Positions 10,045 to 18,267 of a stretch of DNA of 64,000 bases are shown here, one piece after another. Position numbers and translations under genes: made by a program. The DNA is from Litchfieldella qijiaojingensis (lineage in GTDB: Bacteria; Pseudomonadota; Gammaproteobacteria; Pseudomonadales; Halomonadaceae): NCBI RefSeq assembly GCF_014651875.1, contig NZ_BMXS01000011.1:699-64698 (forward strand), read 5' to 3'. Each line of letters opens with the position of its first letter. Position 1 is the stretch's first letter. Below the pieces are notes generated by a model. It did not search any database, had not been told where the DNA came from, and saw only the letters and a program-made list of their open reading frames with translations.

Positions 10045-12087
10045 ATGAGTTCTGATGAACGTGTCACCTATCTGCGCCGCTTCAGCGGTCTTGCCGGCTG
10101 GCTGATCGGAGGCCTCGCCCTGGCGTGGATCCTCTTCCATATCGTCACCGCCGGCGTGGGGACGCTACCCAACTACCAGCAACGTGCCGTACACCTGGGC
10201 GGCGCTCTGTTCTTCGTGTTTCTCCTGTACCAGGGGCGCGCACGCTTTCCTCGATTGCAGCTTGCGCTGGTCGACCTGCCGTGCGCGTTCGCCTGTCTGG
10301 TGCTGTTGGGGTATGTCTTCGTCAACTACGACGCCATCGTGATGAGTAACTGGTACGTCAATGAGGCGGTGGAGAAGGCGTTTGGCGTCGCGCTGTTTCT
10401 GCTGTTGCTGGAAGCCGTCCGGCGCACCCTGGGCTGGCTGTTCGTCGGCCTGATCCTGTTCTTCTGTATCTATGCCTATTTCGGTCCTTACATGCCGGGC
10501 CCGCTGGCCCACCGTGGCCTGTCGCTGGAGCGGATGATCTACGTCTTCTACATGGGCAACAACGGCATCCTTGGCACGCTGATGGGCATTTCGGCGACCG
10601 TGGTGACCCTGTTCCTGATCCTGGGGGCATTGCTCAATGCCAGCGGTGCCGGGGATACCTTCATCCGCATCGCCATGCGGCTCGGCGGACGCATTCGCGG
10701 TGGCGCGGGCATCGTCGCCGTGATCGGCAGCGCCTTCATGGGCATGGTGAACGGCAGCACGGTGGCCAATGTGACCAGCACCGGCGTGTTGACAATCCCG
10801 CTGATGCGCCGCCTGGGATTCGATCGCAACCTGGCGGGCTCCATCGAGGCGGTCGCCTCGACGGGCGGGCAGATCATGCCGCCGATCATGGGGCCGGGCG
10901 CCTTCCTGATGGCGGAGCTGCTGGGCATTGCCTACCTGGATGTGGTCAAGGCCGCGTTCGTGCCCTCGGTGTTGTTCTTCACCGCGCTGTTGCTGGGCGT
11001 CTACCTGATGGCGCGGCGTTATCGGCTGGAGGCATTGCCGCCGGAGCTGATCCCGTCGCGGCGGGAGGCATTCGAGCCCCTGGCCATGGCCAGCCTGCTG
11101 GTGCCGATCGGTATCCTGCTGTTCTTCATCCTCCAGCGTTACACGATACAGACGGCGGTGTTCTGGTCGCTGGTCTCCATCAGTGCGATGATGGTCGCAG
11201 GCGCCCTGTTTCGCCGCCGGCCACCCGAGACCGCGGCCAGCGAACAGGCCCGCAGGGTGGCGGGCCTCATGGCCGACGAGACGGATCGGGTGCCGCGGAC
11301 AGTCGTCAGCACCGCGGGCCAGCGTCTCTCCGACGTGGTCGGGTCGACCTATCGGGGGTTGTTCGCCGCCGCGGTGAGCGTGGTGTACATCGCCATGATC
11401 ATCGCCGCCGCTCAGATCATGGTCTCCATCATCAACCTGACCGGGCTGGGCGTGACGCTGTCGCAGGTGATCCTGTCCATCGGCGGGGATTACCTGTTCG
11501 TCTCGCTGGTGCTCACCATGGCGCTGGCCATCATCCTGGGGATGGGGATGCCGACCCCGGCGGCCTATGCCGTGGCTGCCGCGGTGCTGGCGCCACCGCT
11601 GCTGAACCTGGGGTTCGAGCGCTTGCCCTCGCATCTCTTCCTGTACTTCTTCGCCAGCGTGTCGGCCATCACGCCGCCGGTCGCGGCGGGAATCTTTGCC
11701 GCCATCGCCATCAGCGGCGGGACCTTCTTCGGAACGGCCCGCTATGCGCTGACCCTGGCCTGTAGCCTGTTCATCCTGCCGTTCCTGTTCATCCTGAACC
11801 CGGAACTCACCCTGGCGGGCAATCCCCTGGCCATCCTGGTCGCGGTGCTGAGCGCACTGGTGGGCATCGGCTTCCTGTCGGTGGCGGCCATCGGTCATCT
11901 GTGGGGCGGCATGGGGCCCGTGTCCCGGCTACTGGTGGGGGGAGGCGCCATCGTCATGGTCACCCCGGGCCTATGGGTGGACATGGCCGGGGCGCTGTGC
12001 ATCGTGGCGGGGCTGGCCCTGCACCGGTTCCACGCCGTGACATCTCTCCAGCGACTGGGAAAAGGGCACGATGAGCATGCCGGATAA
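10045..12087 (+). CDS. TRAP transporter fused permease (DctQM type)
   Basis: This 680-residue inner-membrane protein combines the small DctQ-like four-helix part (about residues 1-150) with the large DctM channel part in one chain, as is usual for TAXI systems. Many hydrophobic segments are visible, with conserved DctM-type loops NGSTVANVTSTGVLTIPLM, ASTGGQIMPPIMGPGAFLM and GMGMPTPAAYAVAA. Transport is driven by a cation gradient and depends on the TAXI binding protein encoded upstream. In a halophile sodium is a likely coupling ion. The ATG at 10045 follows GAGGG by about 8 bases. The end overlaps the thioesterase gene by 17 bases. Confidence 0.93.
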   Translation: MSSDERVTYLRRFSGLAGWLIGGLALAWILFHIVTAGVGTLPNYQQRAVHLGGALFFVFLLYQGRARFPRLQLALVDLPCAFACLVLLGYVFVNYDAIVMSNWYVNEAVEKAFGVALFLLLLEAVRRTLGWLFVGLILFFCIYAYFGPYMPGPLAHRGLSLERMIYVFYMGNNGILGTLMGISATVVTLFLILGALLNASGAGDTFIRIAMRLGGRIRGGAGIVAVIGSAFMGMVNGSTVANVTSTGVLTIPLMRRLGFDRNLAGSIEAVASTGGQIMPPIMGPGAFLMAELLGIAYLDVVKAAFVPSVLFFTALLLGVYLMARRYRLEALPPELIPSRREAFEPLAMASLLVPIGILLFFILQRYTIQTAVFWSLVSISAMMVAGALFRRRPPETAASEQARRVAGLMADETDRVPRTVVSTAGQRLSDVVGSTYRGLFAAAVSVVYIAMIIAAAQIMVSIINLTGLGVTLSQVILSIGGDYLFVSLVLTMALAIILGMGMPTPAAYAVAAAVLAPPLLNLGFERLPSHLFLYFFASVSAITPPVAAGIFAAIAISGGTFFGTARYALTLACSLFILPFLFILNPELTLAGNPLAILVAVLSALVGIGFLSVAAIGHLWGGMGPVSRLLVGGGAIVMVTPGLWVDMAGALCIVAGLALHRFHAVTSLQRLGKGHDEHAG

Positions 12088-12478
12088 TCCGTTTCTCGAA
12101 CTCCTCGGTGCCCGCCTGGTGCACTGGGACCACGGGCAGTGCGAATGGCAGCCTCCCCACCACCTGAACTCGCAGGGCTCGCTGCAGGGCGGCGTCATCG
12201 CCACGCTACTGGATGTCGCCTGCGGCTATAGCGTCTTCTTTCACGCGGCCGATGAGCCCCCGGCACGCACCGCCACCATCTCGCTGACCATCCATTACCT
12301 GGCCAGGGTCGACGGCGGGCGCGTGGTGGCCCGGGGCCGGCGGGTCGGCGGCGGCAGGGCGATCTTCTTCGCCGAAGCGGAACTGCTCGACGAAGCGGGC
12401 GGCACGATTGCCAAGGCATCGGGAAGCTTCCGCAGCAAGCGTCGCAGCGACCCGGGGCGCGAGGGAAGGGGCTTGTAG
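12071..12478 (+). CDS. PaaI-family hotdog-fold thioesterase
   Basis: This 135-residue protein has a single hotdog domain with the PaaI-type segment NSQGSLQGGVIATLLDVACGYSVF near residues 35-58 and ISLTIHYLARVDGG after it. Such enzymes hydrolyse acyl-CoA esters and often rescue CoA from dead-end intermediates. It overlaps the end of the permease gene by 17 bases, so translation is probably coupled. A second in-frame ATG lies two codons downstream (12077). Its place with an importer opposite a CoA-transferase/mutase operon suggests release of CoA from products or side products of that pathway. Confidence 0.85.
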   Translation: MSMPDNPFLELLGARLVHWDHGQCEWQPPHHLNSQGSLQGGVIATLLDVACGYSVFFHAADEPPARTATISLTIHYLARVDGGRVVARGRRVGGGRAIFFAEAELLDEAGGTIAKASGSFRSKRRSDPGREGRGL

Positions 12479-12560
12479 GCCGGCCTGGCGGCCGGAATCG
12501 CGCAGAAGATCTGCGCTCCCACGAGGGGGTGGTTTGGCTGGGGTGGTGGGAGCGCAGCTC
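12478..12560. repeat. REP-like palindromes, second cluster
   Basis: The spacer before cmoB holds CCGGCC-tggc-GGCCGG at 12480-12495 and GCGCAG-aagat-CTGCGC at 12500-12516, then a GAGCGCAGCTCC stretch near 12548. The bases at 12496-12523 are identical to 1703-1730, and the GCCGGCCTGGCGGCCGG part is shared with the region near 1800. Confidence 0.65.
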
Positions 12561-12592
12561 CGCTGAGCGATGGATATGTCGGGCCTTGGCGG

Positions 12593-13576
12593 TCAGGGCT
12601 TGTTGGCCACCACCACTGCACGGCTCGGCGCCGGATAGCCCTCTAGCGTTTTCGATGGGTCCTCGGGGTCGAGGAAGTCGGCCAGCGACTGGAAGGTCAT
12701 CCATTCCGTCGAGCGCTGCTCCTCCAGGCTCGTGGTCGCTTCGTCGACGATACGCACGTTGTCGAAGCCGCTGCGCTCGAGCCACTGGCAGAGGGCCGCG
12801 GAAGAGGGCAGGAAATAGACGTTGGGCATGGCTGCGTAGCGTTCCCCGGGTAGCAGCACGGTGGTCTCGTCGCCTTCCACCACCAGGGTTTCCAGCACCA
12901 GTTCGCCGCCAGGACGCAGGGCGTCCTTGAGCTGCTGGAGGTGTTCCAGCGGCGAGGGACGATGATAGAGCACGCCCATCGAGAATACTGTATCGAAGGC
13001 CTCGAGCTTGGCCGGTACGTCCTCGATGCCCACCGGCAGGAAATGCGTGCGCCCGCCGTCGGCGTCGCCGACGAAGTGACGGACGGCCTGGAATTGGTAG
13101 TAGAAGCGCGGCGAAGGGTCGATGACCAGTACGAAGGCGGCACCGGCGCCGGCCATGCGCCAGGCGTGATAGCCGCTGCCGCCACCCACGTCGAGAACAC
13201 GACGACCCGCCAGTGCGGAGAGGTGAGGGGCGACCCGTCGCCATTTCCAGTCCGAGCGCCACTCGGTATCGATATGGATCCCTCCCAGCGAATAGGGCCC
13301 CTTACGCCACGGTGCGAGTTTGAGCAGCAGGTTCTCGCTCTGGCGGCGCTGAGCATCGCTCAGGGCCAGCTCCACCGTGACGGTATCGCGGTCGAGCCAC
13401 ACCTGTCGCTCGGCGGGTAGCACCGGCAACTTGGCGACCGCCTTCTCCCAGGCCGGCAGGTCGCCGTAACGCTTGCGGTCGAGGCCGCGCGCCAGTTGCT
13501 TGGGCAGTTTCGCCAGCCAGGCATCGAGGCCCTGATCGACGAAGGCGTGGTAGAGATCGCGATGGGTGGTGTCCAT
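12593..13576 (-). CDS. cmoB: tRNA U34 carboxymethyltransferase
   Basis: This 327-residue enzyme transfers the carboxymethyl group of carboxy-S-adenosylmethionine to 5-hydroxyuridine at tRNA position 34, giving cmo5U. The methyltransferase core shows the SAM-type loop LDVGGGSGYHAWRM (about residues 128-141) and PSPRFYYQFQA. Its length is normal for CmoB. GAGGAA precedes the ATG at 13576. It lies 9 bases downstream of a phospholipase D-like gene that separates it from cmoA, its usual neighbour. Confidence 0.94.
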   Translation of the reverse strand: MDTTHRDLYHAFVDQGLDAWLAKLPKQLARGLDRKRYGDLPAWEKAVAKLPVLPAERQVWLDRDTVTVELALSDAQRRQSENLLLKLAPWRKGPYSLGGIHIDTEWRSDWKWRRVAPHLSALAGRRVLDVGGGSGYHAWRMAGAGAAFVLVIDPSPRFYYQFQAVRHFVGDADGGRTHFLPVGIEDVPAKLEAFDTVFSMGVLYHRPSPLEHLQQLKDALRPGGELVLETLVVEGDETTVLLPGERYAAMPNVYFLPSSAALCQWLERSGFDNVRIVDEATTSLEEQRSTEWMTFQSLADFLDPEDPSKTLEGYPAPSRAVVVANKP

Positions 13577-13585
13577 GGTTCCTCG

Positions 13586-15016
13586 TTAAAATGTTGACCA
13601 GCCAGTGACCTCCAACCACCGATACCTCCAGTAGCGCCATCGCGACGGGTCGGAATGAGCATCGAAAGGCAGGCTGAACCGCTCGTCGTCCAAGTTGTGC
13701 CAGTGGCGCTCGAAAGCGGTCTGGACGTCACGGATGACCGGGTGATCCTTGGTGGCGTGGAACTGGATATCGGCTTCCAGGTTGAGGTCGTCGAGGCTGC
13801 GGCGGGTGAAGTTGGCCGATCCGAGCAGCAACTCGGCGGGGCGTGTGCCGCCGCTTCTCAGCAGTACCTTGCTATGTGCCTGTTCGCCGCGGGTATCGTA
13901 CCAGCGAATGGCGATGCCTGCCCGGTGCAGCTCGTGTGCCGCTTGACGATTGGGGATGCCGGGGCTGGCGTGGCCGAAATGCGACTTGTTGGGATCGAGT
14001 AGCAGGCGGATCGCCACGCCGCGTCGATGGGCGTCCTTTAGCGCCTCGATCACGCTACGATGGGACAGGAACAGCACCGCGATATCCAGTCGTTCGTCGC
14101 TATGTGTGTCGCGGATGATATCCAGCAGAGCGGCGCGGATGGCACCTTCGGTAAGGACTCGCAGGCGCGTCTGGTGCGGGGGAGCGTCTGCGGGTGGTAA
14201 AGGCGCGGGATGAAGGCCGAGAGGAGGCAGTCCCGACCATTCGGCCACGGCCAGTTCCGAGTCGAGCAGGTCCAGGGCGGCCGGGCTGGCGAAGCGTATG
14301 GCGGTGTCGAGGTAGTCGCTGCTGGCGTCGTCGGCGTTGGAAGAACTGACCAGGGCCACCCAGTCGTTGCCATGATCTACCACTAGCGTCTTGCGGTGAT
14401 TGGCGTTGAAGTTGAGCGTCGCCAGGTAGCTACGCAGCGTTACCTTCCCTGGCCCCAGTGGGTTGGGCAGCCAGCCGCCGCGGGAGGTGTTGCCAAGCCA
14501 GCGAAAGGCCAGCCGCCATAGCGCGGACCAGGTCGGGTTGGGGTCACGGCTCGCTGCCAGGTCGGTGACCACGACCTGGATACCGGCTTGCCGCAGGGCA
14601 TCGAAGTGAGGAGTTGGTCGACCACCGTAGACGCTGTTGATGGGGTCGGTGATCAGCACGATCTCAAGGTCGGGCACCTCGGCCTTGCGGCGCAGCAGAG
14701 CGTCGCGCAGTTGTTGTGCCAGTGGGCGATAGCAGTCGCGGTTCTCACCGGGGACATTGAACTGGAAGATATCGAGCACTAGCAGGCGCCGGGCCTGGCC
14801 GATCAGGCGGAAGATCTCGTCGAAGATCGCCTGGCGACAATGCCATTCGCCTTGCGAGTCGCGGTAGCTTTCGTCGAGCAGCAAATGCAGGTCGCCCACC
14901 TCGCGCCACGGACCCGTTATGCCCAGCCCACGAGGCAGGGGCTTGTTGGCATGCCACCAGGCAGTGGCCAGCCACACGGCCAGCAACACGGAAACCACGC
15001 TGAGGGTCGTCGCCAC
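13586..15016 (-). CDS. Phospholipase D-family protein with two HKD motifs
   Basis: This 476-residue protein has an N-terminal membrane anchor (VVSVLLAVWLATAWW) and two phospholipase D active-site motifs: HRKTLVVDHGNDW with SSSNADD near residues 210-235, and HSKVLLRSGG with GSANFTRRSLDD near 385-410. Two HKD motifs form one active site for phosphodiester transfer in cardiolipin synthases and related enzymes. Substrate is unknown; a phospholipid role is likely given the anchor. The start is GTG at 15016, with GGAGG 6 bases upstream. It sits between cmoA and cmoB on the same strand and is probably co-transcribed with them. Confidence 0.85.
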   Translation of the reverse strand: MATTLSVVSVLLAVWLATAWWHANKPLPRGLGITGPWREVGDLHLLLDESYRDSQGEWHCRQAIFDEIFRLIGQARRLLVLDIFQFNVPGENRDCYRPLAQQLRDALLRRKAEVPDLEIVLITDPINSVYGGRPTPHFDALRQAGIQVVVTDLAASRDPNPTWSALWRLAFRWLGNTSRGGWLPNPLGPGKVTLRSYLATLNFNANHRKTLVVDHGNDWVALVSSSNADDASSDYLDTAIRFASPAALDLLDSELAVAEWSGLPPLGLHPAPLPPADAPPHQTRLRVLTEGAIRAALLDIIRDTHSDERLDIAVLFLSHRSVIEALKDAHRRGVAIRLLLDPNKSHFGHASPGIPNRQAAHELHRAGIAIRWYDTRGEQAHSKVLLRSGGTRPAELLLGSANFTRRSLDDLNLEADIQFHATKDHPVIRDVQTAFERHWHNLDDERFSLPFDAHSDPSRWRYWRYRWLEVTGWSTF

Positions 15017-15053
15017 TCAGAACCTCCGTATGACCTGGAAACTTGGCCTGCCT

Positions 15054-15794
15054 TCAGTCTTTGAACGCGATCAGTGAGGCAAAATTCAGATACTGGAACC
15101 AGGTATGGCTGCGCGGAAAGCCGGCGCGAGCGAGACGCGCATGATGGGCCTCGAGCGTATCGGGGATCAGCACGTTTTCCAGGGCGGTGCGTTTCTGACT
15201 GATCTCCAGCTCGCTATAGCCGTTGGCGCGCTTGAAATCGTGGTAGCGCTCCACCAGCCAGGCATTTTCCTCTTCGTCGGCGGCAACGATTTTTTCGGAC
15301 AGCACCAGGACACCGCCGGGCTCGAGCGCCTCGTAGAGCTTGGCGATCACCGCATCGCGATCTTGCGGCGGCAGGAACTGCAAGGTGAAATTGAGCACGA
15401 TCATCCCCGACGTGCGATAGTCGACATGACGGATATCCCCCTCGACGACCTCGATGGCGTGGTCGGGGCATTCTTCGGCGAAGGTGGTGCGGGCGCGCTC
15501 GACCATGGCAGGCGACAGATCCAAACCGGTCAGGGTGAAGGCCTCGGGAGGCAAGCGGCCAGCCAGGGCCAGGCCCACCGCGCCCAGCGAACAGCCCAGA
15601 TCGTAGACATGGGCTCCGTGACGCAGGTGGCGCGCGGCGATCACGCCCAGCATGCCCAGTATCTGGCCATAGCCAGGCACCGAGCGGCGAATCATGTCGG
15701 GAAAGCAGGCCACGACTCGCTCGTCGAAGGAGAAACTCGCTACGCGGTCCAGGGGTGTGGAAAAGATGGCGTCGCGGTAAGATGCGTCACTCAT
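15054..15794 (-). CDS. cmoA: Carboxy-S-adenosyl-L-methionine synthase
   Basis: This 246-residue enzyme makes carboxy-SAM from SAM and prephenate, the donor used by CmoB for tRNA wobble uridine modification. The SAM-binding loop VYDLGCSLGAVGLAL (about residues 63-77) and the N-terminal DERVVACFPDMIRRSVPGY are typical of CmoA. The length equals that of known CmoA proteins. It is the first of three minus-strand genes, followed by the phospholipase D-like gene and cmoB. Confidence 0.94.
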   Translation of the reverse strand: MSDASYRDAIFSTPLDRVASFSFDERVVACFPDMIRRSVPGYGQILGMLGVIAARHLRHGAHVYDLGCSLGAVGLALAGRLPPEAFTLTGLDLSPAMVERARTTFAEECPDHAIEVVEGDIRHVDYRTSGMIVLNFTLQFLPPQDRDAVIAKLYEALEPGGVLVLSEKIVAADEEENAWLVERYHDFKRANGYSELEISQKRTALENVLIPDTLEAHHARLARAGFPRSHTWFQYLNFASLIAFKD

Positions 15795-15884
15795 GAATTC
15801 AATAAGTTTCGAGGCATAGATGGCAACATTCTACGCCCCGTGCCGTTTGACTGCACGGGGTACTCGTTCAGGGAGGGAATGACC

Positions 15885-17585
15885 ATGAGCACCAGCGAGA
15901 GTGCCACTATCGACCAAGGTCCAACCTGGCGCGCGCTGCAGTCCCATGCCGAGGACATGCGCGATGTGCACCTGCGTGAGCTGTTCGTCGAACAATCCGG
16001 CCGCTTTGCTTGCTTCCGCCGTCAGGCGGCTGGCCTGATGCTGGATCTTTCCAAGCAGCGTTGGCGGCCGAAAACGCTCGACCTGTTGCTGAACCTGGCG
16101 CGGGAAGCGGAAGTGCCGCGAGCCATCGAAGGCTTGCTCGCCGGGGCGCGGGTCAACCGTAGCGAGGACCGGCCGGCCTTGCACACCGCTCTGCGCTTGC
16201 CGGCGGATGCCAGCCTGGTGGTCGAGGGCGAGGATCTGGTGCCGGGCGTGCATCGTACACTCTCGCGCATGGCGACGATGGTCGAGAAGTTTCACGCCGG
16301 CCAGTGGCGCGGGGCCACCGGGCATGCTATCCGCGACGTGGTCAATCTCGGTGTCGGGGGCTCGGACCTGGGGCCGCTGATGGTCACCCATGCCCTGGCG
16401 GACTACCGTCCGCCTGGGGTGCACGAGATCAATGTGCATTTTGCCTCGACCATGGACGGCTCCCAGCTTGCCGATTATCTGTCGCGGCTCAATCCCGAGA
16501 CCACGCTGTTCGTGCTGTCGTCGAAGTCCTTCACCACCATCGATACCCTGTCCAATGCGCGTACCGCGCGCGACTGGTTGCTGTCGCGGCTGGAGAATGC
16601 CGAGCGCGAGCTGGCGGTCGACGTGGATCGCGATCTGGTGATGCGCCAGCATTTCATCGGCGTTTCCGCGAGTCCCGAGAAGATGAGCGAGTGGGGCATC
16701 GCGGAAGCCAATCAGCTCGAGTTCTGGGAGTGGGTCGGTGGTCGCTACTCGCTGTGGGGAGCCATCGGCCTGCCCATCGCCCTGGTGGTCGGCATGGCGG
16801 GCTTCCGCGAGTTGCTGGCCGGTGCTCATGCCATGGACCGCCACTTCCGCGAAGCGCCGCTAGAGGATAATCTGCCGGTCCTTCTGGCGTTGGCCGGGAT
16901 CTGGAACGTCAACTTCCTGGACATCCGTGCCCATTCGATCCTGCCCTACGATGGCCGATTGGAGTATTTCGCCAGTTATCTCGAGCAACTCGAGATGGAA
17001 TCCAACGGCAAGTCGGTGACCCATGACGGTCAGGTCACATCGTACTCCACCTGCCCGGTACTGTGGGGACAACTCGGTCCCAACGCCCAGCACGCCTTCT
17101 ACCAGTTGCTGCACCAGGGAACCCAGGCGGTGGAGTGCGACTTCATCGCTCCGCTCCGGCGCTACGATGACATACCCGACGAGGCCACCCGCGCGCATCT
17201 GATCGATCAGCACCGCCTGACCCTGGCCAACTGCTTCGCCCAGTCGCGTGTATTGATGCTGGGCGACGACGCCATCGACGAGCCGGGAGAGCGCCCCAGT
17301 CATAAGCGCTATCGCGGCAATCAGCCGTCGACGACGTTGCTACTCGATCGTTTGACCCCGCGGACATTGGGCGCTTTGATCGCCTTATACGAGCACAAGG
17401 TGTTCGTCCAGGCGACCATCTGGGATATCAACCCCTTCGATCAATGGGGGGTGGAGTTGGGTAAGCAGATCGCTGGGGAAACCGAGCGCATCCTTGCCTC
17501 GCATCAGGGGCTCGATGCCATGGACGACTCCAGCCGTGGCCTGATCGAGTCGCTGTGGCGTGCCGAGGACACCAAGGACTCCTGA
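15885..17585 (+). CDS. pgi: Glucose-6-phosphate isomerase
   Basis: This 566-residue enzyme interconverts glucose 6-phosphate and fructose 6-phosphate. Visible signatures are VVNLGVGGSDLGPLM, SKSFTTIDTLSNA (phosphate site), ESNGKSV and the C-terminal INPFDQWGVELGK. I chose the ATG at 15885 because GGGAGG at 15871-15876 is well spaced for it and too close to the ATG at 15879. It stands alone, 90 bases from the divergent cmoA. Its product supplies glucose 6-phosphate, a source of UDP-glucose for polysaccharide synthesis elsewhere in the window. Confidence 0.95.
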   Translation: MSTSESATIDQGPTWRALQSHAEDMRDVHLRELFVEQSGRFACFRRQAAGLMLDLSKQRWRPKTLDLLLNLAREAEVPRAIEGLLAGARVNRSEDRPALHTALRLPADASLVVEGEDLVPGVHRTLSRMATMVEKFHAGQWRGATGHAIRDVVNLGVGGSDLGPLMVTHALADYRPPGVHEINVHFASTMDGSQLADYLSRLNPETTLFVLSSKSFTTIDTLSNARTARDWLLSRLENAERELAVDVDRDLVMRQHFIGVSASPEKMSEWGIAEANQLEFWEWVGGRYSLWGAIGLPIALVVGMAGFRELLAGAHAMDRHFREAPLEDNLPVLLALAGIWNVNFLDIRAHSILPYDGRLEYFASYLEQLEMESNGKSVTHDGQVTSYSTCPVLWGQLGPNAQHAFYQLLHQGTQAVECDFIAPLRRYDDIPDEATRAHLIDQHRLTLANCFAQSRVLMLGDDAIDEPGERPSHKRYRGNQPSTTLLLDRLTPRTLGALIALYEHKVFVQATIWDINPFDQWGVELGKQIAGETERILASHQGLDAMDDSSRGLIESLWRAEDTKDS

Positions 17586-17613
17586 TGCTGGCTATTCATA
17601 CAGGGGGTGCGTT

Positions 17614-18267
17614 ATGCTGAGCGCTGGTCGGCCCGCCGACCAGGCCGGGGCCAGTGGCGTGCTCTATCTGCACGGTTTCAACAGCGGCAGTCGCTCTCCC
17701 AAGGCCCGCCTGGTGGACCTGGCGTGTCATTTGCTGGAGGATGGACCGCTGCCCTGTGCGACGCCCCACTTGCCGCATCGTCCGTCGGCGGCGTACCAAC
17801 TGGCCGAAGAGCGGCTCGCGATGTTGGGTTCCAGGCCGCTGGTCATCGGCAGTTCCATGGGTGGTTTCCTGGCAACCTGCCTGGCCGAGCGACATGATCT
17901 CCAGGCAGTGCTCATCAACCCGGCGGTACGTCCCGCGCGCCTGGTCGAGGGCTGGCTGGGTCAACGTTTCGTGAACGAATACACCGGGGAGCGTTTCGCG
18001 GTGGAGGCCGCGCACCGCGACGAGCTCGCCGCCCTGACGCCCGATGGCGTCACGCCCGGACGCTATCTGCTGTTGCTGGGAACGCGCGACGAGACGCTGG
18101 ACTGCCGCGATGCCTTCGAGGCCTATTGGGGCTGCCGTACCATCCTTCACCCCGGCGGCGATCATGGCTTCAGCACCCTGGCCGATTACTTGCCGGCGAT
18201 CCTCGCCCATGGCGGGTGGCGATTGGCCCCTGGACGAATAACCGCTATCAATCTGGACGACGCATGA
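17614..18267 (+). CDS. yqiA: YqiA-family esterase/hydrolase
   Basis: This 217-residue alpha/beta hydrolase has the opening YLHGFNSGSRSPKA, the nucleophile elbow GSSMGG near residue 93, and the histidine in GGDHGF near the C-terminus. E. coli YqiA, encoded next to parE, hydrolyses short-chain CoA and p-nitrophenyl esters. The start at 17614 follows AGGGGG; an in-frame upstream ATG would overlap pgi. Its stop overlaps the parE start as ATGA, giving the conserved yqiA-parE pair. Confidence 0.88.
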   Translation: MLSAGRPADQAGASGVLYLHGFNSGSRSPKARLVDLACHLLEDGPLPCATPHLPHRPSAAYQLAEERLAMLGSRPLVIGSSMGGFLATCLAERHDLQAVLINPAVRPARLVEGWLGQRFVNEYTGERFAVEAAHRDELAALTPDGVTPGRYLLLLGTRDETLDCRDAFEAYWGCRTILHPGGDHGFSTLADYLPAILAHGGWRLAPGRITAINLDDA

